Shown piece after piece: positions 26,183-37,437 of a DNA stretch of 64,000 nt (within the stretch, counting starts at the first letter, position 1; the number at the start of each line of letters is the position of its first letter). The stretch spans positions 1 through 64,000 of the forward strand of contig NZ_JEOE01000013.1 of the NCBI RefSeq assembly GCF_000708885.1, given 5' to 3'. The position numbers were made by a program, and so were the translations under genes. Below the pieces are notes generated by a model. That model searched no databases, was not told the DNA's origin, and was given only the letters and a program-made list of their open reading frames with translations. The DNA comes from Cellulomonas sp. HZM (GTDB lineage: Bacteria > Actinomycetota > Actinomycetes > Actinomycetales > Cellulomonadaceae).

Positions 26183-27288
26183 GACGCCATCGTGGCACCG
26201 GACGGTGAACGGCGGGTATCCGTACCGAACATCACGTCCGTCTCGGCCTGCTCGAAGCCAGCGCGCCGGTAGGTACGGACCGCGACCTCGTTCTCCGCGC
26301 CGGTGTACAGGATCACCTCGTGCAGCCCCCTGCCCGCGAGGTGGCGGATGCCCGCGGCCGTGAGCGCGCCGCCGAGGCCGAGGCCCTGCGCATCGGGGTC
26401 GACGCCGACGACGTAGATCTCGCCGACGGGCGTGTCGCCGTGCTCGCCCGCGGGGTGCACCTTGGTCCACACCGACCCGAGCAGCATCCCGTCGCGCTCG
26501 GCGAGCAGGAAGCCCTCGGGGTCGAACCAGCTCTCGCGCTCGCGTGCCCGCAGGTCGGCCGACGTCATACGGCCCTGCTCCGGGTGGTGCGCGAAGGCGC
26601 GGGAGTTGACGCGCCGCCACGCCTCCTCGTCCTGCCCGGGCACGAACGTCCGCAGCGTCACGCCGAGCGGCACCGCGACCTCGCGCGTCGCGTCGGCGGT
26701 CGTGAGCGGCCGGCGCATGACCCACAGCTCGCGCACGACGACCATGCGGGCGTCGGTCGCGAACGCTCGGGCACCCGGCAGGTCGCCGTGCGCCCACACG
26801 TGCAGCGCGCGGTCGGGGAGCTGCTCCGCGGCCTCGTCCGCGACCCGCCGGGCCGCGTCGAGCAGCGCGCGCCCCACCCCGCGACGGCGGTGCTCCGGGT
26901 CGACCACGAGCTCGCCGCGTGCGGTCGCCTGCACGGCGACGTCGAGCTGTGCGTAGCCGACGAGTGCCCCGTCGCCGTCGGACGTCCCGCCGTCGAGGGC
27001 CAGCACGTGACGGACCGGCGCCTGGTCGTCCTGCAGCCACAGCAGCGGCTGCTCGGACAGGGGCATGACGCCGTCGGAGCGGGCGGCGCGTGCCGCGAGC
27101 TCGCGCACAGCATGCGCCGCGCCGTCATCCAGCGGCCCGATCCGCACCTCGGTGCGCACGGGGGGTTCCGCCTCGGTCCGCAGGTTGGTCGGCTCGCCGG
27201 AGCGCGCGTCGTCCTGCAGGTTGGTCTGCAGGTTGGTCGGCAGGTTGGTCGGCACCGCGGTCTGCGCGTCGCTCCGCACGTCGGACAT
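26179..27288 (-). CDS. mshD: Mycothiol synthase MshD
   Basis: 369 aa with two GNAT acetyltransferase domains; the C-terminal one is catalytic and acetylates Cys-GlcN-Ins in the last step of mycothiol synthesis. Signatures: [16 protein letters not shown] in the first domain, and [20 protein letters not shown] with [19 protein letters not shown] in the second. The N-terminal 45 residues are an unusual TNL/QTNL repeat made by 12-bp DNA repeats and are not part of the fold. ATG 27288 has a weak ribosome-binding site. Its presence marks an actinobacterium. Confidence 0.92.
   Translation of the reverse strand: MSDVRSDAQTAVPTNLPTNLQTNLQDDARSGEPTNLRTEAEPPVRTEVRIGPLDDGAAHAVRELAARAARSDGVMPLSEQPLLWLQDDQAPVRHVLALDGGTSDGDGALVGYAQLDVAVQATARGELVVDPEHRRRGVGRALLDAARRVADEAAEQLPDRALHVWAHGDLPGARAFATDARMVVVRELWVMRRPLTTADATREVAVPLGVTLRTFVPGQDEEAWRRVNSRAFAHHPEQGRMTSADLRARERESWFDPEGFLLAERDGMLLGSVWTKVHPAGEHGDTPVGEIYVVGVDPDAQGLGLGGALTAAGIRHLAGRGLHEVILYTGAENEVAVRTYRRAGFEQAETDVMFGTDTRRSPSGATMAS
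27215..27250. repeat. 12-bp tandem repeats in mshD 5' region
   Basis: Three consecutive 12-bp units (T/G)GCAGGTTGGTC, with a fourth separate copy at 27179-27190. They encode repeated TNL(Q/P) tetrapeptides in the non-conserved N-terminus of MshD. Confidence 0.75.
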
Positions 27289-27398
27289 CTGTCCATCACA
27301 CCACGACGCGGCATCGCGCGGGTCTCGTCGTGCACAGCCGCACGATCACGCGGACGGCCGCGGACGGGCGTCCGCGCGGGACGGTACGTTGATGGGCC

Positions 27399-28814
27399 AT
27401 GGGACGGGAGCCGCGGGACGACAGCGACCGCGCCGCCATGCCGTCGTCGGAGCCGGACGACACGCTCGAGCTCGTGCTCGCGTTCGACGACGAGGGTCGC
27501 GTGCGGGACCAGGCGGGCGACCTGGTTCCGGACGCGACGGACGACTCGCCTGCGGAGGTCGACGACACCCCGTCCGACGACATCCCGCCGGGCGTCGACC
27601 CCGGTCCCTTGCCTCCCGCGGCGGGCGACCCGGCCCCCGTCGGCTCGCGGCGCAGCCGCCGCGACCGTGCAGCACGGGACCGTGCCTCGTCGGTCGAGGT
27701 CGACGTCGTCGTCGTCGGTGCCGGCCAGGCCGGGCTGTCCGCCGCGTACCACCTGCGGGTCGCGGGGTTCACGGCGGTGGGGGAGCGCGGGTGGCAGGAC
27801 GCAGAGCGCACGTTCGTCGTCCTCGACGAGGAACGAGCGCCGGGAGGGGCGTGGCAGCACCGCTGGCCCGCGCTGACCATGGCCGACGCGCACGCGGTGC
27901 ACGAGCTGCCGGGCATGCCGTTGCTCGTCCCGGATGCCACGGAGCCCGCGGCGCAGGCCGTGCCGTACTACTTCGCGCAGTACGAGGACGCGTTCGACCT
28001 GCAGGTCCAGCGTCCCGTGCGCGTCACGCGCGTCAGCGACGACGACGGACGTCTGCTGGTCGCGTCGCACGTCGTCGACCACCCCGACGAGCGCGTCGAC
28101 TGGCGCGCACGGGCGATCGTCAACGCGTCGGGCACGTGGACCAAGCCGTTCTGGCCTGCGTACCCGGGCCAGGGGCTGTTCCGCGGCAGGCAGCTGCACA
28201 CGCACGACTACCGCACGCCCGAGGAGCTCGCCGACGGGCACGTCGTCGTCATCGGCGGCGGGACGTCGGCCGTGCAGCTCTTGCTGGCCCTCGCGAAGGT
28301 CACGACGACGACCTGGGTCACCCGCCGCCCGCCGCGCTGGCGCGACGAGGAGTTCACGCCCGAGGTCGGCCGCGCGGCGGTGGCCCTCGTCGAGGAGCGC
28401 ACGCGCGCCGGGCTGCCCCCGCAGAGCGTCGTCAGCGTCACGGGCCTGCCGCTCACGGACGCCTACCGCGCCGGGATCGCCGACGGCGTGCTCGTGCCGC
28501 GGCCGATGTTCAGCCGGATCACACCGGCCGGCGTCGAGTGGGACCACCCCGCACCGGCCGACGTCGGGTGGGCCGACGGGCCGTCGACCGTGGTGGCGGC
28601 CACGCTGCTGTGGTGCACCGGCTTCCGCGCCGCGCTCGACCACCTCGCCCCGCTGCGCCTGCGCGGTCCCGGCGGTGGGATCGTCATGGACGGGACCGGC
28701 GTGGTCGCCGACCCGCGCGTGCAGCTCGTCGGCTACGGCCCGAGCGCTTCGACGATCGGTGCCAACCGCGCGGGCCGCGAGGCGGTCTCGCGCGTGCGCG
28801 CGCTGCTCGGCTGA
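27399..28814 (+). CDS. CzcO-like NAD(P)/FAD-dependent oxidoreductase
   Basis: 471 aa. Residues 1-100 are an acidic, proline-rich disordered extension. The FAD-binding fingerprint VVVVGAGQAGLSAAYHL begins near residue 104. The second dinucleotide motif VVVIGGGTSAVQLL lies near 283, for NADPH. The GAWQHRWPALTMADAH region resembles flavin monooxygenases of the CzcO/FMO type. TACGTT ends 8 bases before ATG 27399, suggesting little or no leader. It is divergent from mshD. The substrate is unknown; the long N-terminal extension is unusual for the family. Confidence 0.85.
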   Translation: MGREPRDDSDRAAMPSSEPDDTLELVLAFDDEGRVRDQAGDLVPDATDDSPAEVDDTPSDDIPPGVDPGPLPPAAGDPAPVGSRRSRRDRAARDRASSVEVDVVVVGAGQAGLSAAYHLRVAGFTAVGERGWQDAERTFVVLDEERAPGGAWQHRWPALTMADAHAVHELPGMPLLVPDATEPAAQAVPYYFAQYEDAFDLQVQRPVRVTRVSDDDGRLLVASHVVDHPDERVDWRARAIVNASGTWTKPFWPAYPGQGLFRGRQLHTHDYRTPEELADGHVVVIGGGTSAVQLLLALAKVTTTTWVTRRPPRWRDEEFTPEVGRAAVALVEERTRAGLPPQSVVSVTGLPLTDAYRAGIADGVLVPRPMFSRITPAGVEWDHPAPADVGWADGPSTVVAATLLWCTGFRAALDHLAPLRLRGPGGGIVMDGTGVVADPRVQLVGYGPSASTIGANRAGREAVSRVRALLG

Positions 28815-28882
28815 GCACCCGGCGTCGGTCAGCCCTCGGTCGGTCACCCGGCGGCGGGTGCCGTGACGTCAGGAGAGCACAG

Positions 28883-29677
28883 TCACGGCAGGTCGGGACC
28901 ATCGACGCCGAGCACCGGGTCGGTCGCCGCACGCGGGGGCAGCGGGTCGTGCGTGCCGGGGTTCAGCCGCATCGTGTGCGCCTGTGCCTGCGCCCGAGCG
29001 GCCAGTCCGCGCGCCGGGTAGCCGTCCGCCACCATCGCGTCCTCGATGGCCCGTGCCAGGTCTGCCGGGCGCCGGGTGCCCAGCAGCCACCAGACGAACG
29101 GGGTGCGGCGCACGCGAGAGCCGGGCGCGACGGCGTCCGTCACCTCGAGCATGCCGGGCACGCGGGCCCACCCGCCGAGCGCCGTGTCCAGCCCGTCCAC
29201 TGCGAGCGCGCGAGTGCTGAGCAGTCCGAGCCGGTAGTGCGGCGACGAGGGGGTCGCGTAGGGCAGCCGCCCGACGAGCCCGACGTGGTGGACGACGCGC
29301 ACGCGACCGGGGTCGAGCGTGGACCACGGCACGACGTAGCGCGAGCGGGTCCGGGTGCCGAGCACCAGCCCGTGCTCGCAGACCCGTGTGCGGTCGGCCG
29401 CGCCCGCGGCGACGAAGGCCGCGAGGAACACCGCGACGGTCGCGACGACCGCGAGCGCGACGACGCGCGTCGCGGGGTCACCGGCCGCGAGGGCGGCAAC
29501 CCCACCCCCGCCGACCAGCGCGGCGATCACGACCCACGCCACGGTGCCGGGCCACGCGCGGAACGTCGCGCGCACCTCGCCCATGTCCTGCCACGTCAGG
29601 TCGGCGAGCCCGGCGAGGGCCGTCATCGTCTCGTCGCTGTCCACGTCGGTCAGCTCGAACCACCGGCGCTCGCTCAC
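28883..29677 (-). CDS. Membrane protein of unknown function, last gene of the WXG-like operon
   Basis: 264 aa. Two adjacent membrane helices (about 44-95) form a hairpin; both ends are cytoplasmic by charge. The remainder is soluble with no recognised motif. GTG 29677 overlaps the upstream stop (GTGA), so it is coupled to the 281-aa gene. Its place at the end of an ESX-like substrate operon suggests a partner or protective protein, which is inference. Confidence 0.7.
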   Translation of the reverse strand: MSERRWFELTDVDSDETMTALAGLADLTWQDMGEVRATFRAWPGTVAWVVIAALVGGGGVAALAAGDPATRVVALAVVATVAVFLAAFVAAGAADRTRVCEHGLVLGTRTRSRYVVPWSTLDPGRVRVVHHVGLVGRLPYATPSSPHYRLGLLSTRALAVDGLDTALGGWARVPGMLEVTDAVAPGSRVRRTPFVWWLLGTRRPADLARAIEDAMVADGYPARGLAARAQAQAHTMRLNPGTHDPLPPRAATDPVLGVDGPDLP

Positions 29678-30519
29678 ACCGCCCCCAGCGTCGTGCGCCA
29701 GTGCGCGAGCACGTCGGCCCTGCCGGCGCCCCGGTAGGACACGCGGTCGTCGTCCACCGCGACCGAGAGGTAGCTCCCTTCGGGGCCGGTGAAGACGCCG
29801 CTCCAGGTCTCGTCGACCTCGTCGGACCCGTCGTCGGGCGCTTCGCCGGTCGTTTCACCGGACCCGCCCCGCACGTCCAGGCGGGTGACGGTCACGGCCG
29901 CGGTGCTCCGTCCCACCGGCTCGAGCGACGGGTCCTGCGCCGCGACCTGCTCGCGCGTGAGCACGAGGTCGAGCTCCGGCCGTGGCGCGTCCGGGTCCGC
30001 ACCGCACCACGTCGTGAGCAGGGCTGCGGCGTCGTCGTCCGTCGAGAGCACGAACTCGTGCTGGCCGACGTGCGTCACGTACTCGGCGAGCCACATCGCG
30101 GCACGTTGCTGGTAGAGCACCACCCAGTCCGTCCGGTCGGCGACGCGCCGCTCGCCGACCACGACCGTCCCCGTCCAGCGGCGCATCGTGACCAGCGCCA
30201 GGATCTCGGGCGCCGCGCGGAAAGTGAACTCACCGGTCGACTCGTCGACGGGGGTCGCCTCGTACACGCCCCGGGCGCTGAGCCCGCGCAGCGCGGCGGT
30301 CAGCGCGGTCTGCTGCTCGTCGGCTGACAGCGACGACCACCACGGGCTCGGCGCGAGCCCGGCCGCGCCGGGGTCGTCCAGCCCGACGAGCTCCTCGTCC
30401 GTGCACCGCCCGAGCACCTGGGGCGCGTCGACCGCGTCGGCGAGCAGCGCCAGGCGCGCGCCCGCCACGACGGCGGAGCCCGGCGCCTCGAGCACGTCCT
30501 GCAGCGTCGGCACGCTCAT
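29674..30519 (-). CDS. Uncharacterised soluble protein in WXG-like operon
   Basis: 281 aa, alpha/beta, no membrane segment. It begins with a helix-rich region (SVPTLQDVLEAPGSAVVAG), then alternating strands such as RTDWVVLYQQRAAMWLAEYV. It resembles EspG-type ESX chaperones only in size and context, so this is weak. ATG 30519 overlaps the preceding stop (ATGA). Candidates are a chaperone or immunity protein for the 460-aa protein encoded just upstream. Confidence 0.65.
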   Translation of the reverse strand: MSVPTLQDVLEAPGSAVVAGARLALLADAVDAPQVLGRCTDEELVGLDDPGAAGLAPSPWWSSLSADEQQTALTAALRGLSARGVYEATPVDESTGEFTFRAAPEILALVTMRRWTGTVVVGERRVADRTDWVVLYQQRAAMWLAEYVTHVGQHEFVLSTDDDAAALLTTWCGADPDAPRPELDLVLTREQVAAQDPSLEPVGRSTAAVTVTRLDVRGGSGETTGEAPDDGSDEVDETWSGVFTGPEGSYLSVAVDDDRVSYRGAGRADVLAHWRTTLGAV

Positions 30520-31898
30520 CCGAACAACCCCTTCCACACCTTCTTGGCGCCGTCGGCGACCGCGCCGCCCACGGCCTTCGCACCGCTCGCGATCGCGCCG
30601 CCGACCTTCTTGGCGCCGTCGGCGATCGCCTCGCGGTTCTGGTACACCCACGCCCCGACGGCCACGACGCCCGCGACGGCGACGACCGTGAGACCCACGG
30701 GCCCGGTCGCGACGAGACCGAACGCCATGAGGGCCGTCGCACCCCCGCCGATCGCCGTGGCCGCACCGCCGACGCCGAGCGCGACACGGTCGTCCGTCGC
30801 CATCGAGTGGTCGGTGATCGCGGTGTAGACGTCGATGCCGCCCGTCACCACGCCGAGCGGGCCGAGCACCTTGCCGGCCAGCGGCGAGAGCGCCCGCAGC
30901 GGGCGCGTGAGCTTGTCGAACCGGCCCGCGGTGCCGACGATCTCCGCCGTGCTCAGCGAGGGGTTGAGCGTGCGGAGGCGTTCGAGCGCCTTGACGTCGC
31001 CGAGCAGGCCGCGGGACTGCTTGTACAGCCACTGCGCGCGGCGCACCTCGGCGGGGGCGTCGCTCATGTACCCCTTCAGCGCGGCGCGCTCCGCCTTGAG
31101 GTACGCCTTGTAGACCGCGGGGTCGCTCAGGTCCGGCGCGGCGCCCTTGAGCGCCTGGTACACGTTGCGCGCCTCGAGGTACTTCTGCTCGGCCTTGCGC
31201 GCGAGCGCCGGGGCCCGCAGGTAGTTCAGCACCGAGTAGAGCTGGTAGCCCTTGGTCCCGCCCTTGATCGCGTGCGTGAGCGTCGCCTGGGCGAGCTCGA
31301 CGTCCGGGTCCCGGTACGCCTCGAGGAGCTTGCCGGCGTCGAGCGTCAGGCTCGCGGGTGCGGCCCCCACCGCTGCGCGCTGCCAGGCCTTGACCGGGCT
31401 GAGCGACGACTGGTCGGGCACCCACAGGTCGACCTCGCCGCGCAGGGCCGCGACCGCGCGTCGTCGCGCGTCGTCGAGGGTGCGGTGCGCACGGTCCGCG
31501 GTGTCGGACTCGTCGACCATGTCCTGGTGGTACTGCTGCTGCAGGTCCGGCTCGCCGAGGGAGCGTGCCCGGCGCCACGACGTCTCGGCCTTCTCGTGGC
31601 GCTGCGACGCGCCGCGGACCGCCTGCTGGGCCGTCTCGAGGGCCTCGGCCCAGTCGGCCAGCGCACCGCTGACCGTGACGAGGGAGAGGCCGATCGCGCC
31701 CGTCGCCTTCGAGGCGTCGGCCTGCGCGCCCGCGAACGCCGCCACACGTGCGGTGGGGAGCGCGCCTTGCGCCCGTGCGCCGACCGTGCGGAGCCGGGCG
31801 GAACGGGTGTCGCCGACGGTCGTGCTCATGGCCGACACCTTCGTCGAGACGCGCCGCAGGCCGTCCGCGTCGCCCGGAGGGACCGTGAAGGTGCTCAT
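30516..31898 (-). CDS. Putative type VII-secreted large protein with amphipathic C-terminal repeats
   Basis: 460 aa. Residues 1-140 are helical and WXG/ESX-like (MSTFTVPPGDADGL, a VSGALADWAEALETAQQAV helix). The middle is soluble. Residues 345-425 contain two or three glycine-rich hydrophobic segments (for example VGGAATAIGGGATALMAFGL). The last 40 residues are near-repeats of an amphipathic GAKKVGGAIASGAKAVGG motif ending in KKVWKGLFG. The layout suggests a secreted protein with a membrane-inserting or pore-forming end. The start overlaps the stop of the small WXG-like gene (ATGA). Function is inferred from architecture only. Confidence 0.7.
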   Translation of the reverse strand: MSTFTVPPGDADGLRRVSTKVSAMSTTVGDTRSARLRTVGARAQGALPTARVAAFAGAQADASKATGAIGLSLVTVSGALADWAEALETAQQAVRGASQRHEKAETSWRRARSLGEPDLQQQYHQDMVDESDTADRAHRTLDDARRRAVAALRGEVDLWVPDQSSLSPVKAWQRAAVGAAPASLTLDAGKLLEAYRDPDVELAQATLTHAIKGGTKGYQLYSVLNYLRAPALARKAEQKYLEARNVYQALKGAAPDLSDPAVYKAYLKAERAALKGYMSDAPAEVRRAQWLYKQSRGLLGDVKALERLRTLNPSLSTAEIVGTAGRFDKLTRPLRALSPLAGKVLGPLGVVTGGIDVYTAITDHSMATDDRVALGVGGAATAIGGGATALMAFGLVATGPVGLTVVAVAGVVAVGAWVYQNREAIADGAKKVGGAIASGAKAVGGAVADGAKKVWKGLFG

Positions 31899-32173
31899 TG
31901 CGGCACGCCCGTGGCGCGGCGCAGCTGCGTGCCGGCGGTCGTCGACCCCTGCGCCAGCCCCTCGACGATCGTCGAGGTGCCGACGAGCACGCCGCCGATC
32001 GCCGCGAGCGCCGTCTCCGCGAGCTCCGCGACCTGCGCGTCACCCGCGTCCGCCGCCGCCGACCGTCCGTACCGCGCCACCTCCACCGCGTCCCGCGCGA
32101 GGTCCGACGACAGGTGCTCGAGATCCTGCGCCGCGCTGCTGAGCGCGCCCGGGTCACCCCCTGCGAATCCCAA
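31895..32173 (-). CDS. WXG100-like small helical protein
   Basis: 92 aa, two predicted helices with the length of ESX/WXG100 proteins but no WXG turn. TTG 32173 is chosen as start because GGAGG lies 8 bases upstream; no ATG or GTG is available. It is first of four genes joined by 4-base overlaps. It is likely a partner or co-secreted dimer of the 460-aa protein. No ESX core genes (eccC and others) are in the window. Confidence 0.65.
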   Translation of the reverse strand: MGFAGGDPGALSSAAQDLEHLSSDLARDAVEVARYGRSAAADAGDAQVAELAETALAAIGGVLVGTSTIVEGLAQGSTTAGTQLRRATGVPQ

Positions 32174-32282
32174 GCCCTGGCCCTCCGACGCGCGTCGACC
32201 GGCGACGCCGGCGGCGGTGCCTGCTCACCGCGGGGTCAGACTACCCACGGCCGGACGATTCGCGCGGTTCGTCCGGGCAGGT

Positions 32283-32326
32283 GCAGCGGTCGGCGGGTGC
32301 ACCGGCGCGTACCCGCCGACCGCTGC
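32283..32326 (-). terminator. Terminator after acetyl-CoA synthetase
   Basis: A perfect 16-bp stem with a 12-base loop, 21 bases beyond the acs stop on the minus strand. It separates acs from the WXG-like operon downstream on that strand. Confidence 0.85.
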
Positions 32327-32347
32327 GCTCTGACCCGGTCCTCCTGC

Positions 32348-34333
<1,986 letters not shown>

Positions 34334-34367
34334 GACGGGCCTCCTTGCAGCGACATCGGTGCAGTAC

Positions 34368-34381
34368 GGGACCTTGGTCCC
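34368..34381. promoter_or_regulatory. GGGACCTTGGTCCC dyad upstream of acs (DosR/DevR-like box)
   Basis: 7-bp arms (with the flanking C/G) around TT. The DosR/DevR consensus is GGGACTWWAGTCCC; this site differs only by T to C and A to G in symmetric positions. A close relative lies before nrdD. It is close to the start codon (centre 41 bases upstream), so it could also act as a repressor site or an mRNA hairpin. Confidence 0.45.
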
Positions 34382-34529
34382 GCCCGGCACTCTAGTTGCC
34401 TGCGGGGGCGCGTGCGGGCCGTCCGCCGGGTGCGCGGACGTCCGGGATGTCCGGTCCGCTCCCGGGGGTCGGGACCCGGTCTGCGCCCGGGGCCGTAGCG
34501 ACGTCGCGGTCCGCGTCCGGTGGGCAGCG

Positions 34530-36104
34530 TCAGCGGTGGCGCTCGCGGAACTCGCCCAGCCGCACTCCACGCCTCCTCGCTCCGGCGGCGACGAACCCCG
34601 CGAGCAGCACGAGGAAGCCGGCGACCAACAACGTGCCCGCCGAGCCCGAGACCAGGACCTGCGTGATCGTCAGGTGCCACCCCGACGAGTCGACGTAGCG
34701 CAGGGTCACGTCCCGCGCGACCCCGGGCGCGATGAGCGACACCCCACCCACCGCGCTGAGCACCATGCCGGCGGTGATCGGAACCGCGGGGGTCCACAGC
34801 CCCAGCACCACGACCCAGCCCAGGAGCAGCAGACCGACGCCCACGAGCGCGATCCCCAGCACGTCGACCGAAGCCGTCCAGCCGGGGGTCTGCGCGTCGA
34901 GGATCCGGGCCTGGCCGACGAGCACCGCGCCGGCGCCGATCGGGCCGAGCAGCAGACCGACGACGACGCCGAAGATGTGGGCCCCGACCGACGTGGACCG
35001 GGGTGCGTTCGGGTCGGGGAACAGCTCGCCGTCCGCTGCGGGTGCCGACGCGAACGCCGGGTCGACGGGCGGGTCGACGACCGGCTGCGGGCGGGTCGTG
35101 GGACCGGTCGTGGGGGCTGTCGTCGGGCCGGTCGTGGGGCCGGTCGTGGGGCCCGGTATCGGGCCCGCCGTCGGGCCTGTCGTCGTCGGCTCCGTGACGG
35201 CCGGGATCGCGCCCGTGTACGCCTGCGTCGCGGCTGTGACCGGACCCGTCGAGGTGACCGGCTCCGGGTCGCGCGGCGTGCGCGAGCTCACGCGCGCGGG
35301 TGGTCCGGACGGGTGGTCGGTGGCGGCTCCCGTTGCGCTCGCGCTCGCGCCCTCGTCCGCAGGGCGACGAGACGGCACCGGTTCCGTCCCCGCAGTCGTC
35401 GGGACGCCGGCGAGCGGCTCGTGGATGGGCTCAGGGGCGGGCTCCGGGGGCACGGGAGCTGCGCGGACGACCGCGTGCCGACCGGTGACCGCCTCCGGCT
35501 CGGCCGGCCCGCCCGCGTCGGGCGTCTCGCGGGTCGTGGACGCATCCGCCCCGTCGGCAGCGGCAGCCGGAGCAGCGGCGACGAGAGCATCGTCCGTGGC
35601 GTGGTCGTCGGTCGGGGCGGCTGCCGGATCGACGACTGCCGGAGCGACGGCTGCCGGAGCGTCCTCACGTCGGCCGGCGGCCGCACGCGCGGCCCCGCTG
35701 GTCGAGGCCTCGTCACCCGCGATGCGCTCGGGCAGGTGCTCCGGGGTGTCGGAACGCTCGGTGGTCCCTGTCCCGGTGCCGGTCCCCTCCGCGGCCGCGG
35801 ATTTGGTCTCGGTCGCGGGCGCGGGCGCGGGCGCGGTCTCGGTCGGGGACGCGGACACGGTCTCGGGTTCGGTCGCGGTCGCGGTCGCGGACGCGGTCTC
35901 GGGTTCGGTCACGGGTTCGGCGCGTGCCCCCGTGCCGACCTCGGTGCCGGCCTCGGCTGCGGCGCCGCTCGTCGCGTCGGCCTCGCCTTCCGTCCCGGTG
36001 CGCGCGCCGTCGGGGGCGTCGGGCGTGGTGCCTGCGTCGACCTCGGGCACCACGGCCGTCGTCTCGACGTCGCTCGGTTCGTCGGGACGGTTCTTCGGGG
36101 TCAT
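34530..36104 (-). CDS. Membrane protein with long disordered acidic/Pro-Thr N-terminus
   Basis: 524 aa. Residues 1-330 are low complexity: TEPETxSATA-type repeats, alanine/proline blocks and a GPTTGPTTGPTT array. Residues 345-515 contain four or five membrane spans. AGGGAG precedes ATG 36104 by 5 bases. No family is recognised for the membrane part; the N-terminus probably stays in the cytoplasm. It is on the same strand as acs and the FNT gene but is separated by gaps of 164-196 bases. Confidence 0.75.
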   Translation of the reverse strand: MTPKNRPDEPSDVETTAVVPEVDAGTTPDAPDGARTGTEGEADATSGAAAEAGTEVGTGARAEPVTEPETASATATATEPETVSASPTETAPAPAPATETKSAAAEGTGTGTGTTERSDTPEHLPERIAGDEASTSGAARAAAGRREDAPAAVAPAVVDPAAAPTDDHATDDALVAAAPAAAADGADASTTRETPDAGGPAEPEAVTGRHAVVRAAPVPPEPAPEPIHEPLAGVPTTAGTEPVPSRRPADEGASASATGAATDHPSGPPARVSSRTPRDPEPVTSTGPVTAATQAYTGAIPAVTEPTTTGPTAGPIPGPTTGPTTGPTTAPTTGPTTRPQPVVDPPVDPAFASAPAADGELFPDPNAPRSTSVGAHIFGVVVGLLLGPIGAGAVLVGQARILDAQTPGWTASVDVLGIALVGVGLLLLGWVVVLGLWTPAVPITAGMVLSAVGGVSLIAPGVARDVTLRYVDSSGWHLTITQVLVSGSAGTLLVAGFLVLLAGFVAAGARRRGVRLGEFRERHR

Positions 36105-36268
36105 GGCTGCTCCCTGCGGGTGGCGCGGTGCGGCGCCCGCGCGGGGCATCCGCCGTTGCCGTCACCGTAGTGCGGCGGCCTGCGCCCCGCCCGGCTCGTC
36201 GAGCGTGTCGGGCGAACCGGAAGCGCGCGAAGCCGCCGTCCCGTCTGGCGGCAGGGCGACGTTCACGG

Positions 36269-37354
36269 CTACCGAGGCGCCGCCGCGGCCGCGCGGTCTG
36301 TGCCCGCCGCGACAGGGATGGTGGCCGCCGCCGTCGGGATGGTGCCCAGTGCGACAGGGGTGCCCACTGCGACAGGGGTGCCCACTGCGACAGGGGTGGC
36401 GACCGCGGTCGGGATGGTGCCCACCGCGGTCGGGATGGTGCCCACTGCGGTCGGGATGGCGCCCGCTGCGGCCTGGTCCGTGCCGACGGTGGGAGTGGTG
36501 GTGCCTGCGGGGATCGGAGCGGCCTCCGAGGCGGCCGTACGGCTGGCGTCCGGGCCGGCGGCGGGCGAGCCGTCGCGCGCCGGGACGGGCTTGCTGCCGT
36601 ACACGTACGCGAGGCCGACGAGTACCGCGCCCCCGATCGTGTTGCCGAGGCCGACCGCGGCCACGTTGCGCGCGAACTCCGTCCACGTCGCACCCGGGAG
36701 CCCGCCGATGATGCCGAGGGAGAACGTCGTCATGTTGGCGACGACGTGCTCGAAGCCCGACGTGATGAACACCATGACGCAGGCGAACACGACCGCGATC
36801 TTCGCGCCCTCGCTGGTCAGGCGGGCCGCGCACCAGATCGCGAGGCACACCAGCAGGTTGCACAGGATGCCGCGCACGAAGAGCTGTCCGGTCGACTCGG
36901 CCGCCTTGTGCTCCAACATCGACGCGATCGTCGCGCCGCCCGCCGTACCCGGGGCCAGCACGCCGGACGCGTGCACCAGGAGGGCGAAGACGAAGGCGCC
37001 GAGGAGGTTGCCGGCCAGCGTCGCCAGCAGGGTCACGGCGGCACGCCCCCAGCGCACCGCGCCACGCACGGCTCCCTGCGTGAGGATCATCATCGCGGAG
37101 GTCGCCAGCTCTGCCCCGGCAACGACGACGATCGTGAGCGCCACCCCGAAGACCAAGCCCTTCACGAGGGGCGCGAACCCCGATCCGGACGCGTCGAGCG
37201 GGCCGCCGGCGGTCGCGAGGATGAGCACGCCGATGCCGATGTAGGCACCCGCGAGCATCGTCCTGACCAGGAACACCCCGGGCGTCCGCAGCAGGTCGAC
37301 CTTGTGGTGCGCGGCGTCGACCTGGGCGTCGACTGCTTCGGAGATGGTCAGCAC
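36269..37354 (-). CDS. Formate/nitrite transporter (FNT) with repeat tail
   Basis: 361 aa. The channel domain spans residues 20-265 and has six membrane helices with FNT signatures: AELATSAMM, RGILCNLLVCLAIWCA and VFITSGFEHVVANM with the central histidine. It passes formate, nitrite or related anions. The last 85 residues are a PTAVGTI/PVAVGT repeat tail. Start GTG 37354 has only a weak site (GGGA); ATG 37390 is an alternative. It may be linked to anaerobic metabolism. Confidence 0.85.
   Translation of the reverse strand: MLTISEAVDAQVDAAHHKVDLLRTPGVFLVRTMLAGAYIGIGVLILATAGGPLDASGSGFAPLVKGLVFGVALTIVVVAGAELATSAMMILTQGAVRGAVRWGRAAVTLLATLAGNLLGAFVFALLVHASGVLAPGTAGGATIASMLEHKAAESTGQLFVRGILCNLLVCLAIWCAARLTSEGAKIAVVFACVMVFITSGFEHVVANMTTFSLGIIGGLPGATWTEFARNVAAVGLGNTIGGAVLVGLAYVYGSKPVPARDGSPAAGPDASRTAASEAAPIPAGTTTPTVGTDQAAAGAIPTAVGTIPTAVGTIPTAVATPVAVGTPVAVGTPVALGTIPTAAATIPVAAGTDRAAAAAPR
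36307..36475. repeat. 18/21-bp tandem repeats encoding the FNT tail
   Basis: Alternating 21-bp units (GGGATGGTGCCCACCGCGGT plus C) and 18-bp units (GGGGTGCCCACTGCGACA) encode short V/T/P/A/G peptides at the C-terminus of the FNT protein. All units keep the reading frame. Confidence 0.8.
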
Positions 37355-37390
37355 GTGTCCCAGGGTCCCGCCCGCAAGACACCGATTCAT

Positions 37391-37404
37391 GGGACGAAGG
37401 GCCG
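37391..37404. promoter_or_regulatory. Degenerate GGGAC dyad upstream of FNT gene
   Basis: GGGACGAAGGGCCG has the same first ten bases as the nrdD site at 52621-52634 but a broken right arm. It lies 37 bases upstream of the FNT GTG. A regulatory role is weakly supported. Confidence 0.25.
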
Positions 37405-37437
37405 CTCGCCGCCCGGTCGGGCGGCGGCGCCGGGTCG

